Shown piece after piece: positions 20,770 to 33,294 of a stretch of DNA of 64,000 bases. Position numbers and translations under genes: made by a program. The notes beneath the pieces are model-generated. The model saw only the letters and a list, made by a program, of their open reading frames with translations. It did no database searches and had not been told where the DNA came from. Position 1 is the stretch's first letter, and every line of letters begins with the position of its first letter. The DNA is taken from the NCBI RefSeq assembly GCF_020379485.1, contig NC_063451.1:21000630-21064629 (forward strand), read 5' to 3'. Origin of the DNA: Brassica napus (Eukaryota; Streptophyta; Magnoliopsida; Brassicales; Brassicaceae).

Positions 20770-22998
20770 CTAGATTTTGACCCGCGCTTGGGAAGCGCGG
20801 GTTAATTTTTGATTTATTTTTAATAATTATGAAATTCCGGTTTTGAATCATATAATTTTGATGATTATATGAAAAATATACCTGGTTTGCATAGGCACTA
20901 TTGGTTTATATGAAATTTGATCATGTGTTTGTGTTTTTGTGGAATTTGTTTGAAATCTATTTGAATATTAATTTGTGTTTATAAGTATAGAAATTTGAAA
21001 ATGAGGTAGATATAGTGTTATCAGCAAATATTTTTGTTACATTTACTTGTATGTATATCAACTACCAAACTACCCAAATATAAACCCAAGTAGTAAAAAT
21101 ATTAGTTTCTCAAAAAAAAAGTAGTAAAAATATTCTTTTTATTTTTAATAGTATCTATATTATAAATATAAACAAAATTATCAATTTGAAACATATGTTT
21201 CATTATTAAAAGTTAGTTTAAATAAGTGTTTATTTATGTATTTAATGGTCCTAAGTTTCTGGGCTTTTTCATAATTTAAATTTAAAATGGGTCTAAATTT
21301 AATTTTGTTTAAATTATGTTCCGGTCCAACCCCAGTCATCAAATTCTCTCTGCCGACAACAAAGAGATAAAGACTTCTTCCTGTTTATATCGAAAGTTTA
21401 AAAAAAATCTCCGACAGCGATACATTAATTCGTAGGAGTTCGCCGCCGAGTGGTTCCTCTAAGATCTGAACCGGTAAATCTTCTCTCCCTTATTTCTTCT
21501 TCATACCGCTTAAAGAAAGTTCTACTTTTCCATTTTTTATTTTATAAATAGGGATAAGCATCAGTGAATCATCGGGTATTTGAAGGAAAGCAAAGAACCG
21601 TGCTAGCCAATTCATCCATGTAAGTCTTTTTGCATGAGGCATAGCTTTTTCGTACCCTTTAAAAAATATTAATGAAAATATTTCTGTTAGTGTATTTCTT
21701 TAAAATAAAAATAAACATAGAGATCTATAATCGCAAATGTATAAAGAGGAAAACACACTTACATGTGCATTCGATAGGATTACTTCCAGTGAATCACCAG
21801 CAATTTTATTCCTTTGTCTCCACTCACTTTCACTTGTACACGTCAAACAGTCTTGTGTGGTTCGACGTCTTTCAAGAAGGACATCTGAATCGAGATGGTC
21901 AGTTAACCATGTTTTTTGAATAGTTTGTTTGCTTTTTTTTTCTGTGTTTTTTTTTTGTTTCGATAGAGTTGAAGTTAAAAGGGTATCAAGATGGTCAGTA
22001 TTTATAATAAGACAGGTTTCTAGTCGATGCAGGTTAAGTGAAGCTCGGATAGAATATTTGGTAATCAATGTAGGTTACCAAAAATCTTGGTAGAGAATAT
22101 AAGTAGAATTGATTAGATATTTTGTTTGATAGAAATAAGGAAAATTATGTATTTCTGTCATAATAAAAAAACTTGTAGACCAAGTTATTTAATTATTTTG
22201 TGTTTTTTAGTTTGATAATCGTATATATTGTTAACAACAAATCTAATAATATATCTAGTTAGCATATTCACACTATATTCGTTCTTGTTTACATATTTTG
22301 TTACGATTTTAAATTTTAAATCTTAAAATTGTGATATAGGAACAAACCTTATCGTTTAAATTTGTGATTAGAAACACTCTTTTTCAAATTGTACCATTTT
22401 TTATGTATTTGAAGTTAATCGTATTTATTGTATAACATAATATGTGATGAATCCGTAAATATAACATCATGTATAACATAATATGTGATGAATAATGCGG
22501 TATGATCGTGTGAACTATGGTGGTTTAGGTCTTTAATACATTCATGTTTGATTTTTTAATAAGTGATATTTCAAGAAGTGTGTCGACATATGAGTTTTTT
22601 TTTTCAGGAAGAGAAGACATGCAAGGACAACATGAGACCATCCAAGAAGGTTTTCGATTTTAACAAACAGAAGTTGAGCAATCGCATGATGAAGTGTAAT
22701 TCGTATAAGTTTCATAAGTGTAATGTTTTATAATCTTGATATTAATGTGACATGTTTAGAAATCGTTGTGGCTTATAGTTTTGGTATAATGTTTTAGTAA
22801 TCGATTTAAGTGGTACAAATTTAAATAATGTAAACCGATTTTCTGGTTAGAGTAAAAACAGGATACATATATAAGGTTAAATGTTGGTCACATGTTGTTA
22901 TAATATATATGGGAAGACCAAAATATAATAAAAAGAAATGGTCCAAACAACTTTCATAAGTAGATTTATTAAAACTCCTTCTCTTTTAATAGTATTGA
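20770..22998 (-). mobile_element. Non-autonomous Helitron 2, complete
   Basis: On the minus strand it begins TCAATACTATTAAAAGAG (plus end 22998) and ends with a strong hairpin (ACCCGCGCTT, CCC, AAGCGCGGGT), a short spacer and CTAG (plus 20770-20773). It sits between A (20769) and T (22999). The undisturbed site ACTAAA/TAAGCTC is at 5110/5111 in copy A. 2,229 bp, no Rep/helicase. The interior holds less AT-rich stretches (about 21320-21480 and 22600-22720) that look like captured transcribed sequence but have no frame I recognise. Confidence 0.93.
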
Positions 22999-23590
22999 TA
23001 AGCTCAAAAGAATATTTACATAATTCTTTTTTACACTTTCACTTAAAAATCATTTAGATTGGGGGATTTTTTCAGACGACTCAAATTATATGTTTGTTTC
23101 AAATAATACATATATATTCTCTGTCTGCTTTCAAAGTATTATTCAGACTTACATTTACCAAAAAATAACAATATGTGATATACACCGTACTAATCCAAAT
23201 GGTCAAAAATATAAGTTAAGCTTAAAAGCTTTCACACTTATCCAATTACAACTCTCTCTTGTGGACAAATGGCAACGACATCAAAAGAAATGAAATATAT
23301 GAAATGAAATTGTCAGATCATACATTCAAATGTTAATTGACAATAAAAATTGTGATCTTCTAACAAATATTAAACTTTGTGTTATAATTAACCGACACTC
23401 CGCGCGAAAAATGTGAAGAGCTGTTTTTCACAATTTAAAGTTAAAACATATAATATTTATTAATACAATTTAAAGTTAATTTTTATTTCCAAAAAAATAA
23501 AATATTTTTTTTGATCAATAAATAAAATATATTTTAATATAAAATAGTTTTATTGTAAACTCACCCGCCCGTAGGGCGGATAACCACTAG
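22999..23590 (+). mobile_element. 3' end of Helitron 1, copy B
   Basis: The duplicated 3' part of the Helitron at 2802-5706, ending with hairpin CCGCCCGTAGGGCGG and CTAG at 23587-23590. Together with 20690-20769 it is the part of Helitron 1 included in the duplication; Helitron 2 splits it. Confidence 0.8.
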
Positions 23591-24579
23591 TATATAATAT
23601 TTATGACATATTTCATAAATAATAATTATTTTGAGAAAACATCTCAATTTTAGAATTCACAATTTACTTTTTTAGATTTAAATTTATAATTTTAAAAGTT
23701 AAAATTCGTGATTGATGTTAAAGTATAGGGAATAGAGTTTAGAGTTCATAAAATAGATTTTAGGTTTAAAATTAGAAATTTTAAATTAAGATTCAGAGTT
23801 GAAAAGAAAAGATAAAAAACTAGAGTTTAAATTTATCATATAGAGTATAAGATTTTTGATTGTAGTTTAGTGTTTATGGTATAGATCGTTAAGTTTGGAG
23901 TATGGTGTTTGGATTCTGGATCTTAAGATTAGAGATTAAATTTTGAAAAAGGTTAAATTTTGAAAAAGATTAAATTTTTGTTTAAGTTAGAAATGTAAGA
24001 TTAATTTTTGAAAAGATTAGTGTTTTTACGGTTAGTTTTGAAGTTTATATCTAGAATATTGAATGTATAATTTATGTTCGGAGTTAGGATCTAGAATATA
24101 GAGTCTAATTCAGTATTAAATCTTTTTCTTTAGGAAACCATAGTTTCAGATTAAGAAGATTAAATTTTGAATTTAATTTTAAGCTTTGAAATTATAATAT
24201 GAAAAGATTAGATCAGTTTTAAGAGTTTTCTTTAGAGTTTAGGGTATAAAACCATGTTTAGGGTTTAGGGGTTCAAATAGCTTTTCTTAGCGTTAGGAAA
24301 ATGATATTATATGTCTTTGATAGCATTATCGAAGCCGCTTAAATAATATTTTGGCGTTTAAGTCTAATTTCCCAATAAATTTTGGCAGATTCTGTGATTT
24401 TATCTTCCCGCTCACTTAATTTTCAAAATAGCATTAACTACGTGTTATTTTAGGTTGCACTCTATTATAGCGTTTATCTAATGCTATTATATAATACGGA
24501 AAATTTTAAGTTATCTACGATAGCAGTTCAGTAAAACGTGCTATAATAATCTGCTATCAATGTAGACTTTTTTGTAGTG
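23591..24579. other. AT-rich segment ending in a CACTA-like terminus, copy B
   Basis: Counterpart of 5707-6668, ending TTTTTTGTAGTG at 24579. Includes an extra repeat of TTAAATTTTGAAAAAG near 23937-23970. No partner terminus found. Confidence 0.4.
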
Positions 24580-24611
24580 TCGGAGTCGTCTCGCTTTCAA
24601 GATACTGATAA

Positions 24612-24917
24612 TTAAATCAAAGAATTTTTTTGAAAATTTTCATTACTTTCTTCTTGGTTGCAATCACATTGTGAAGCTGATAGGGAAGAGAGGCAACCTG
24701 CAAAAATCATTGAAAACAAATTAGCTAGAAAAGACTTAAAAAAATGCAGACATTGTACATAGTCAACATATTCTTTAAAAGCTTCAACAACCTCAGCATG
24801 CTTTGCGATCGCCAAGTTCCTAGCATGATCGCTGTCTCTGGTTCTTTGATTTCTTATTCCATCAACTTTTCCTGATGTCTCTTTTTTTTGATTTGTTGTC
24901 AAGTTACATTTACACAC
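24612..24917 (-). pseudogene. Small two-exon gene fragment, copy B, unidentified
   Basis: Same fragment as 6700-7000. The first exon is open from the Met at 24917 (MCKCNLTTNQ... HARNLAIAKHAEVVEAFKEY), then the GTACAATG...TTTTTGCAG interval, then VASLPYQLHNVIATKK. Substitutions relative to copy A are mixed. Family not recognised. Confidence 0.45.
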
Positions 24918-24929
24918 GAAGCTGTTTTA

Positions 24930-25920
24930 TAGCAGAGGAGGGATACATGTGAGAATTAAAACAAAAGAAAACACAATAATAAATTTAAGTAAAGATAGTT
25001 TATATGGTATTTAAATATAATAAATATATTTGAATATAGTCAAAACAGAGATTTTTGTAAATATTTTTTAAATATTATATTCTGAAAATTAATTTGCAAT
25101 ATTTATTTATAAAATCATAATCATATATTCGGGTAAACATGGTTTAAATGGTCTTTAAATATAATAACATATATAACATTCAAACAATCATGTATATTTC
25201 TCTTGTTATGTTGACCGAATATTAATACAACATCTAATAGTCATATACATTTTTATAAGAGATGATACATTTTAATCCAAACAATTTTTTTTAAAACAAC
25301 TGTTATGTTAAAAAACATGATATCACTTCAGTCATATATTTAAACTAAGCTTTGAGCGTTAGAGAGGTTAATTAATAAAAAACAGCTATTTACGTAAAAA
25401 TAATAAAATATAAAAAATTAAAAACTAAATAGAAACGAGGGAAAATTTCACTTTTACCTTCCTTTTGGTACCACAATTCATTTTAACTTTTATTATGGAA
25501 CATTTTCAACCATACCTTTTTTCACTGAAGAGTCAAAAGAACATTCTATCCTTGCTTATAGACATATAAATAAAAATAATTAAATAATAATAATAATAAA
25601 AATTATAGTTTTCGAATTATATGTTTTCAAATTGAAGTTTTTTATAATTTTTATGCATTTTTTTTTTTTTTTTTCTTCAAATTGTCCTCTTGAAATTCAA
25701 AATTTTTTTTGAAACTATTTTAAAAAAAAAATTATTTATGTATTTATTAAAATTTTAATCTTACCCTTTAAATCTAAACCATAAGTCTAAACTTATAAAC
25801 CATAGGGTTATAAGTGTCTATTTACTTTTTTTAAAGTGAAGGTAAATGTGGTTAAGATGAAAATGAAAAACGGTATTATGAATGTGGTAGTTTAGACAAT
25901 TTTTGAGAGAGCCCCCCCCC
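24930..25920. other. AT-rich DNA with single version of the 734-bp block, copy B
   Basis: Starts with the same AT-rich lead as 7031-7275. The block from CAATCATGTATATTTC (25185) to GAGAGAG (25912) is present once and ends at a C homopolymer. No gene. Confidence 0.6.
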
Positions 25921-26189
25921 TTTGGTTTAGTCGTTAAAGTCCGTAAATTTTATAAAAAATTATGAAAAACACATCCAAGAACTAATTCGTGATTAAAACA
26001 TAGATTCTAAAAAATAAAAAAAAATCATAATCTTGATATTATTCAGAAATATTTATTTTAAAATCATAATTGGTTATTCATAGAATATTTTTATTTGATC
26101 TTCAAATACAACAACATATACAAGATTTCGTTAACATGTGTACTTCTGTATAGCAAAGGTCAATATTAGATTTGCTACGTTGGTGATGA

Positions 26190-26660
26190 AGAATCAGCTG
26201 TATTGGAGCTTAAACCAAGTCGAGATTGACAATTGGGTTATATGGTATTGCTTGACATCCGGTTAATTATTATTCAATGGTTTACGGTTATTAAAGTCGG
26301 TTATCAGTTGTACTTTGTTTAATATAAAAGCAAAGCTCGTGCGTTGTACAGGTTATCAGAGAAATATATATTGTATTAGGGTTACAAACTTTCAACGTAC
26401 AGGTTATCAGAGAAATATATATTGTATTAGGGTTACAAACTTTAGGTCATAACCGTTGTGTGATCTTGGAGAGTTAGTGATTTACCTTGCCAGACTTCAG
26501 AGACGTAGCCACAACGGTGAACTCTGGATAATCAATTAATCTATGTGTGTGCTCTTGTTCTTATTTTCGTTTCTCATTTTTTTCTTGCGTATTCGTATTC
26601 CTGAGTCGTTTCCGTGAGAGTTTCGTGTTTGTAAACTTGTGCAACGTGAGTTCGAGGTCG
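26190..26660 (+). mobile_element. Probable copia solo LTR remnant, copy B
   Basis: Counterpart of 9030-9450, with an internal ~50-bp tandem duplication (GTTATCAGAGAAATATATAT at 26351 and again near 26403). Same TATA-like and GACGTAGCC...GAACTCTGG features. Confidence 0.45.
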
Positions 26661-26869
26661 AACGACTTCACAGTTTAGGTCGAATATCAAAAACAAGCTT
26701 GAACACTTAAAAGATTTGACTCTATCTTCTTAAATTATTTGCTCCCTTGCTCACCGGCCGTTAGGACCGGCCGGAAATTAGTTAACTAGTTTATTTTTCT
26801 GAATTCATATTCAACCCTTCGTTTCTCTCTATCCAGTACTAATTTTATGTTTATGTTCCTCTCTATATG

Positions 26870-26900
26870 TGTGTTCAAAAAAAAAAAAAAAAAAAAAAAA
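26870..26900 (+). mobile_element. Truncated poly-A retroposon (SINE/LINE tail) with 15-bp target duplication
   Basis: TGTGTTC followed by 24 A residues, flanked by the perfect 15-bp direct repeat GTTCCTCTCTATATG (26855-26869 and 26901-26915). Copy A has the site once (with A for T at one position). Poly-A plus a ~15-bp target duplication is the signature of target-primed reverse transcription. Confidence 0.8.
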
Positions 26901-27349
26901 GTTCCTCTCTATATGATCAAGAATGCAGTGTTAATGTAAATCATATTATTTTTCATTAAATATATATTTCCCTCATTCAACTTTAGTCAGCTTTGAATGT
27001 CTTTTATAGTCTTGCTTTAAAGACGAAAAACGATCTCCTTCCCGATTTACCTTAGATTCGTCAAAATTGAGGCATCCAAACTAGGTATAACTATTATTCT
27101 CCTTCTAAATATAAAGAGTCAGCTAAAACCAAATAAAATATTGTTGAAGAACGAAATCTGAGGATGCCCGATAGGCAATATAAAGGAAATAAATCAAGGT
27201 TTTATTAAAACCAAATGCAAATATTGACTAGTGAATCAGTTAACAGAACAGATTGCTCGCAATTAAAATTATAAATAGTCTTCAAATATTCATGTAAGTC
27301 ACACAAACAACATATAATTACAATAGAAAATACAATTTACTCAATAGAA

Positions 27350-27776
27350 ATGGAGAAAGTAGCTTTCATATTCATCGGTCTTATACTTTTCTCAACATGT
27401 AAGTTTTTCCTAAATCATATCTTAGTTATTCATCACCATTGTAGATTTCTGATTATCACCATCGTTATTATCATCAGTTCATCATGATGACCATATTAAT
27501 AATTAACAATATATATTATCCTGTCTTACTCTAACAGGCACTCTTATTCTAGCACAATCTTGTGAAACGGCCTCTGATTGTGTTCATCTGAAATGTGTAA
27601 CGAAGATCAAATGTGAGGACAACCATTGTAAATGCGTCAATCCAAAACACATAGCTTTACCACTTGACACGAACTGTGGTGTTGCTGCTTGCATTGACTT
27701 TTGCAAGGCGAAAGGTGAACAAGCTTATGCTTGTATCTTAAACCAGTGTTATTGTCGTAAACCTCCTATCTACTAA
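27350..27776 (+). CDS. Defensin-like (DEFL) secreted Cys-rich peptide, copy B, two exons
   Basis: Exon 1 is 27350-27398 and exon 2 is 27538-27776, with the same GTAAGT/CTAACAG intron as copy A. The spliced frame is 95 codons with the same 12 cysteines. By eye exon 2 is identical to copy A, and exon 1 differs by one base giving Gly instead of Asp at residue 10, which leaves an uninterrupted hydrophobic signal core (VAFIFIGLILF). The promoter lacks the two MITEs found upstream of copy A and has TATAAATAG about 80 bp before the ATG. Of the two copies this is the more likely to be secreted and expressed normally. The ligand or target is unknown. Confidence 0.87.
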
Positions 27777-27789
27777 GTAACAATATTGG

Positions 27790-29160
27790 CATGTTCAACT
27801 ACTGTTATTTTCACAAATTCTTGTTCAAGACTTTTATTATAAATTTATAATAGTCTTTTCTATCAAATAAAAATAATAAAAGAAGATATTAATGTTTCAA
27901 TTCTACGATTTTTTTCATCAGTTGTCTTTTTCAAGGGCATTTTTCTCGGCGTGGATTAAATTTCAATCATATACTCAAAGTAGTATAAGAGATGTCAATC
28001 CAATCCTAAATTGTTTTAAGCAATGAGAATAAAAATTATTTGCCTAATCTAAACAATCAAGATGTAGTTGAATGGTATCAAGTAACTAGCAAGAAATCAA
28101 GTTCACAAGAGCAATGAAACTAAACAAGTATTCAATCAATAGTTAAATATGGATCCATGGGCAAGGACACTGATTTAAGGTGATCAAGATTCAATCTAGA
28201 GTACTCATACAATGATCATTCATATTCTACAGGTCTAGACAATTACAAGTAAATTAATCTATTTCCATAGCAATAATCCCTATGCTACTCAAGAATCAGA
28301 CATCAATTTCCATTAGCTTATAAGCTGATAAGTATAAATTTTACTCCTCAAGTAGTTGTAGTACAAGAGGTATCAATTCAATTTTACGACAATGTAAGCA
28401 GTAAGAATGCAAGTCATACAACTTAATCTAAGTGCAATCAGTGTAATCAAGTTGATAAGTAACAATTTGCAATTAAGATAACTAGTAACCAAAACAATGG
28501 AATAAACAAGCTATCAGTCAACAAGTTTTCCTAAATCTAGAACACAAATTTAGATCATTTCTTTCCCAGATAAAAACCATATGCAATCAAGAACTAAACA
28601 TCAAATTCCTTTGGTTTAAATCATTTAAGCATGCATTTCAAACAAGTCTACTAACTATCTAACAATCATAGAATCAAATCCTTTGGCTATTCAAGGTAGA
28701 GCATATATAAATTCATTTAAGCATATCATAAACACCTTCAGTGCAGAACTCATCTTAAGATCTAGATATGAGTGATCAAGTCTTATCTAGCATTAGTAAC
28801 CTTAGATAGCAAGGAAACAAGTAGATTAATTACTAAACACCTTAACTCTTTACTTTATCACTCTAATCACCCTAACCCATAGATATAATAGGAGTATACT
28901 CACTAATCCTCATGAAAAAACCCAAAAACCATGGATGATTCAAGGCTTATCATGTTAGAAAGCAAGTTTAATCCAACAAACACAAAGAAATAAAATGAAA
29001 AGAAACTAAAGATTGAATCTTTCACCAAAATAGCAATGTGTTCAAAGAGAAAACAAGATGATCAGGGGTTTTGGCATAAAAGAGTATTTATAGGCCTTTA
29101 AAAACAAGTTGGGTCGATCCAACAAACATGGGTCAACAAGAAGCCTACATCAAAGACATT
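27790..29160 (-). mobile_element. Degenerate reverse-oriented LTR-like block, copy B
   Basis: Counterpart of 11950-13325 with scattered substitutions. The paired TCGACC words are partly altered here (GGGTCAACAAG). No coding signal. Confidence 0.35.
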
Positions 29161-29188
29161 AGTTATAACTAGTTTATCTAGCATTGAA

Positions 29189-29443
29189 ATGGTGTCACAC
29201 GCTGCAGGTACCTTCATGCATCAACAAGCCTACATCAAAGACATTCTCCATCAGGCCTCAATGTCTGAATGCAACCCGATCCCCACGCCTCTCCCACAGA
29301 GAATAAACAACTACAGCTCAGAACCGTTCCCTGAACCAACCTACTTCCGCAGCCTAGCTGGAAAACTGCTTTACATGACTATAACAAGACCCGACATACA
29401 TTATGCTGTCAAAAATAAATCTTATTTATTGACTGACAATTGA
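29189..29443 (+). pseudogene. Ty1/copia RT-RNase H junction fragment, copy B
   Basis: Same scrap as in copy A (MHQQAYIKDILHQASMSEC, AGKLLYMTITRPDIHYAV). Copy B keeps AYIKD and RSLAG where copy A has TYIKD and RSIAG, which looks closer to the usual copia sequence, so copy A carries the derived changes. Confidence 0.85.
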
Positions 29444-29572
29444 AGCAATTTCTTACAGCTGAATTTCATCTCTTCCTCACTTTCATACTACTGATTCTAC
29501 TGATAATTGATAAAATGAAACAATTGAATTCACCAGAGATATCCTTTTGTTCAAGCTATGATCTTCACATCA

Positions 29573-30626
29573 CTAACCGCATGCTCGTTGAGCTTTACGA
29601 GGGTTCTTGATGGCAGACTCTTTACGTTCTTGTTCTCTGATCCTCTGCCTCCAAAGTTGAAAAAGGGCTGTTGTAGCCAGCATTGCAGATCGCACGGTCC
29701 TTGTGCTTTGTAAGTCCTTGAAGCCTCTCAATCATCCTCCTTGACTCTTTAAGGTTTGGAGTGACGTTGATCTTCATGAGCAGTGAGATAGCTTCTACGC
29801 ATCTGCTTTGCCAGAGAGAATAAATACACTTAGCGTTGGCCACGTCAGCCGCTTTCTTTGCTGCTTCGAACAACTCCACCATCTCCTCTGTTTTACCCGC
29901 AGGTTTAGGGTTTCTAGAATCCTTCACTGGAACGTTCTTGCAAGCAGAAACTCTCGGAATTTTGGTTGTAACCTTACCATCTTTGTCTTTGATGTCCTGT
30001 CTCGATTGATGAGGAAGAGCCGTAGTAGTAACAGATGAAATCTTGTCAGCATCTTTAAGTAATCCACATGACTTGCAAGCATCGGTCTTTGTCTCAGTCC
30101 TTACTACAGGTTCCCGAGCGAGAGTTTTGTGATCTTGTTTCTTGTCTGAAAGACTGAAACCAAAAGGATTGGTCTTCAACTCCAAGCAGAAGCGTGTACT
30201 TTCTTGTTTCTTCGGCTTCTTCAGACGAGCTTTGTTAAGACCGACCGATTTGTCTGATCCTTGCGAGTAGAGCGTCTTCAACAAAGAAGTGAACAACGAT
30301 TGAGATTCTTCCCGGATTCTAGGGCTCCGATTATGTTTTCTCAAAGTCTCTAGTTTGAAAATTGACTTGGAGAAGTAAAGAATATCCTTGAACCGAATCA
30401 ATATTGTACCAGGGCTCCGAGTATTGGCAGCACCAATCAAATCTTTCGTCTTCTCTTTTCTTTCTTCGTACGTATGTTGGTTCTCAGGTGGCTTAGGGTT
30501 TGATGAATGATAAACGAAAAGAAGAAAATAAGGAACTAATGAGAGTGTAGTGAAATAATCGTAGTAGCTTAGAACCATGTGTTTGTTATAAATTTGGTCA
30601 TCGAAATTCAAATATTTATTTGGCAA
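29573..30626 (-). pseudogene. TFIIS N-terminal (LW) domain protein, copy B, frameshifted
   Basis: Nearly identical to the gene at 13737-14790: 334 codons open from 30626 to 29622, the same TFIIS-N helices, and the same extra G shifting the last LW helix into the next frame, which runs to the stop at 29573-29575. Copy B also changes bases right after the insertion (CTACAACAG for CTGCAGCAG). The whole upstream region of ~300 codons has stayed open and almost unchanged in both copies, showing that the duplication is recent or the frame is still tolerated. Confidence 0.75.
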
Positions 30627-30676
30627 GAATTTATACTTTTATTAAAAAAATATATAGTATAAACTCCATACTTTTA

Positions 30677-31891
30677 GGGGGTGTATTGGATCAAGAGTTT
30701 TAAGAGATTATAGATTTTCATTAAAATCTCATGTTATTCAACTAATGATTTCTAAATATCTTCTCAAATCATCTGTTATTGAATATGAGATTTAGGTAAA
30801 GCCTTCAAAAATCATCTGAAATGTTCTGTTATTTCATCAATAATTCATAAAGACCATATCAAATCCATTATTATTGAAAACTAAACAATTTTTTGAAACA
30901 AAATTTATGAAATGGATTTGAGTAGACTTTACATCCATTTGTAGTTAAAAATAGTGATAATGAAATTCCACCTCTACATTAGTTATTCGGAGATATTTCA
31001 AAATAAAAGAGTTCAAATATGTGAAGAGTGAGACATTGTTCAATCTACCTCTCATCCTCTGACATCATTGATTTATCATTCCCCAGATTCTCAAGCTCCT
31101 TTGCCAATCAAATAAAAATCTCTAATTTTAATAGCCGATCATCTGTTTCTTGTTAGTGTTCTTCCCATTGGCAGCAATGTTAAAAAAAATGATGTTAAAA
31201 AGTATTTTAACGTAATTAAGCAAGTTGTTCTCTTTTGTTAAACATGAGTCTGCAGAATAAAAGAGAAAGAGAGACACAGGTATGAGATTGTGATTACTCT
31301 CTTATCTCTACTTTATGACTCGTTGGTTTGGTGGACTAAGATTTTGTTGTGATAGAAACACGAGCCAGACTACTACAGTTAAAGTCCAATAAAGAGTTGA
31401 TTGTCATAGAAAAATGAGGTGCCGATCAAGAACTTGACTTTCCTTTCAATTTATGGTTTGGCTCTGGCAGATTTTAAGTAAAACATGAGATGAATAAATG
31501 ATGGTCATATGAATATTTCAGTGTATGTATCCTCAAAGTTATGTTCTGTGTAGTTACAAAAAAAAGGTTATGTTCTATGGGTGAAAGTATTTGACGTTGA
31601 CTCGCTGAGGACTTATGAAAGACATTCCATTGCTTGCATCTGCAAGAGTTGCATAATCAAAAGTTGGACTTGGAAAAGTGACTGACTTTAACCAAAATTA
31701 GAGTTAAGAATTATTTCAAATCATCTAAACTATTCTGAAAGTTAAAAAAAATATTATCAAATCATCACTTATTTTTTCCGTCCTTTTTAGATTTTACCAA
31801 CATCAGTTATATTTACTCAAACTCTCCTTAAATCCCACCATATCTAAAATCCATCAAACCATTCTTAAATCAATATTTCAATACATCCCCC
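30677..31891. mobile_element. PIF/Harbinger-type non-autonomous element, copy B
   Basis: Counterpart of 14832-16053, again flanked by TTA. Same GGGGGTGTATTGG left end. The right end is slightly changed (CATCCCCC). No transposase. Confidence 0.7.
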
Positions 31892-32564
31892 TTAAGTGGT
31901 TTGTAAATTCATTATGAACTAATATCATAGAAAGTTACACAATTGATCTGATGTATCCCAAAAGGATGATTTTTCTATTGGATCTTGCCTTTTTTTTCTC
32001 TATTTCTAATAGATGTATATATGTGTTTCACCAAATCTATTTTATAATCATTTGGGGGTTTTTTGCAAAATTGACTCAAAATTCAAAGTCAAACCTAAAA
32101 CTAACCCATGTTTTTTTTGGATTTTTCTTTTGTCCTATTCACCCCACAAGTTCATATAATTCATGAAAATGCCATGAAATCTTTTTTTTCTGAAAATGAC
32201 ATTTTTACTCTCTCACCCTCATCATCTTCAAGTAATTACAAGATTGTCATTGTCATCAATACCCCAACCACCATGAACAACCAATTTGAAGCTCTTAATG
32301 CACCTAAAATCGATTTACACTCTCTCTTTCTCACTTGTTATGAACTAAAACCAACATCTCTTTCACTTTGCCTCCATATTCATCCAAAAAACTCAAGCTT
32401 TTGATTCAAATTTTTTTTATGGTTGATAGTGTCATTCAAGCATACTATTCTTGGTGGGTTACTTTCGTTTGAGATTCTGGGTGGTTGGAGAAGACTCTGT
32501 GTGCTAAGGAAGTCATCTCACTAGTTTAAGGTATGAAATTAGAATTTTTTCCAGATCTGTTCGT
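31892..32564. other. MULE 5' terminal region, copy B
   Basis: Counterpart of 16054-16728. No gene is supported; the open frames here are AT-rich and not conserved in copy A. Confidence 0.4.
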
Positions 32565-33235
32565 GTAGAAGACTTACCCGTAAGTAATCTGGCTGTAGAA
32601 GACTTACGGGTAAGTTTTCTGGTCAAACGTCGTCATCTTTGTTTGTTAAAAAAAATCTAGTGAATACCCTAGACGACTTACTGATAAGTCGTCTAGGATA
32701 AACGGGTTAGTTTTGCATTTGACCGAATTGTGTCAGATATTTGACTTTTCCTGGACGACTTACCAGTAAGTCGTCTCCGGGAAAACAAAAATTTCAATAT
32801 TTTATTAAACCTGGACGACTTATATGTAAGTTGTCTCAGATTACTTTTGCAATTGGAAAATAAAACTTAAATATTTAACTTTTCCCAGACGACTTACGCG
32901 GAAGTCGTCAAGTAAGACGACTTACTTGAAAGTCGTCCAGGATAAGCAAAGTCGTCCAGATTTATTTCCTAGATTCTGGTCAAACCTTGCTTATCTTGGA
33001 CGACTTTCTCGTACGTCGTCTGCCTGGACGACTTTCAAGTAAGTCGTTTGGGTAAAGTTAAATATTTAAGTTTCTTTTTCGAATTGCAAACTAACCTGAG
33101 AAGACTTAACAAACAAAGCTGGACGACTTACTTGTAAGTCGTCCTATTTAAAATTCAATTGCAAAAATGACCTATTTGGACGACTTACTGGTAAGTCTTC
33201 CAGACGACTTACTGGTATGTCGTCTGCGTCAATGT
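32565..33235. repeat. Palindrome cluster, copy B, right foldback arm partly deleted
   Basis: Same dyads as 16729-17590, but the stretch between GAGAAGACTTA and ACAAACAAAGCTGG (junction near 33110) has lost ~180 bp of the right arm, and the left arm lost part of its outer dyad near 32625. The long hairpin is therefore asymmetric here. Confidence 0.82.
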
Positions 33236-33294
33236 TTAGTAAACTTTTATTTTCTCTATGTTTACTAATGTGTTTTAATTTTGAATTTTTGTAG

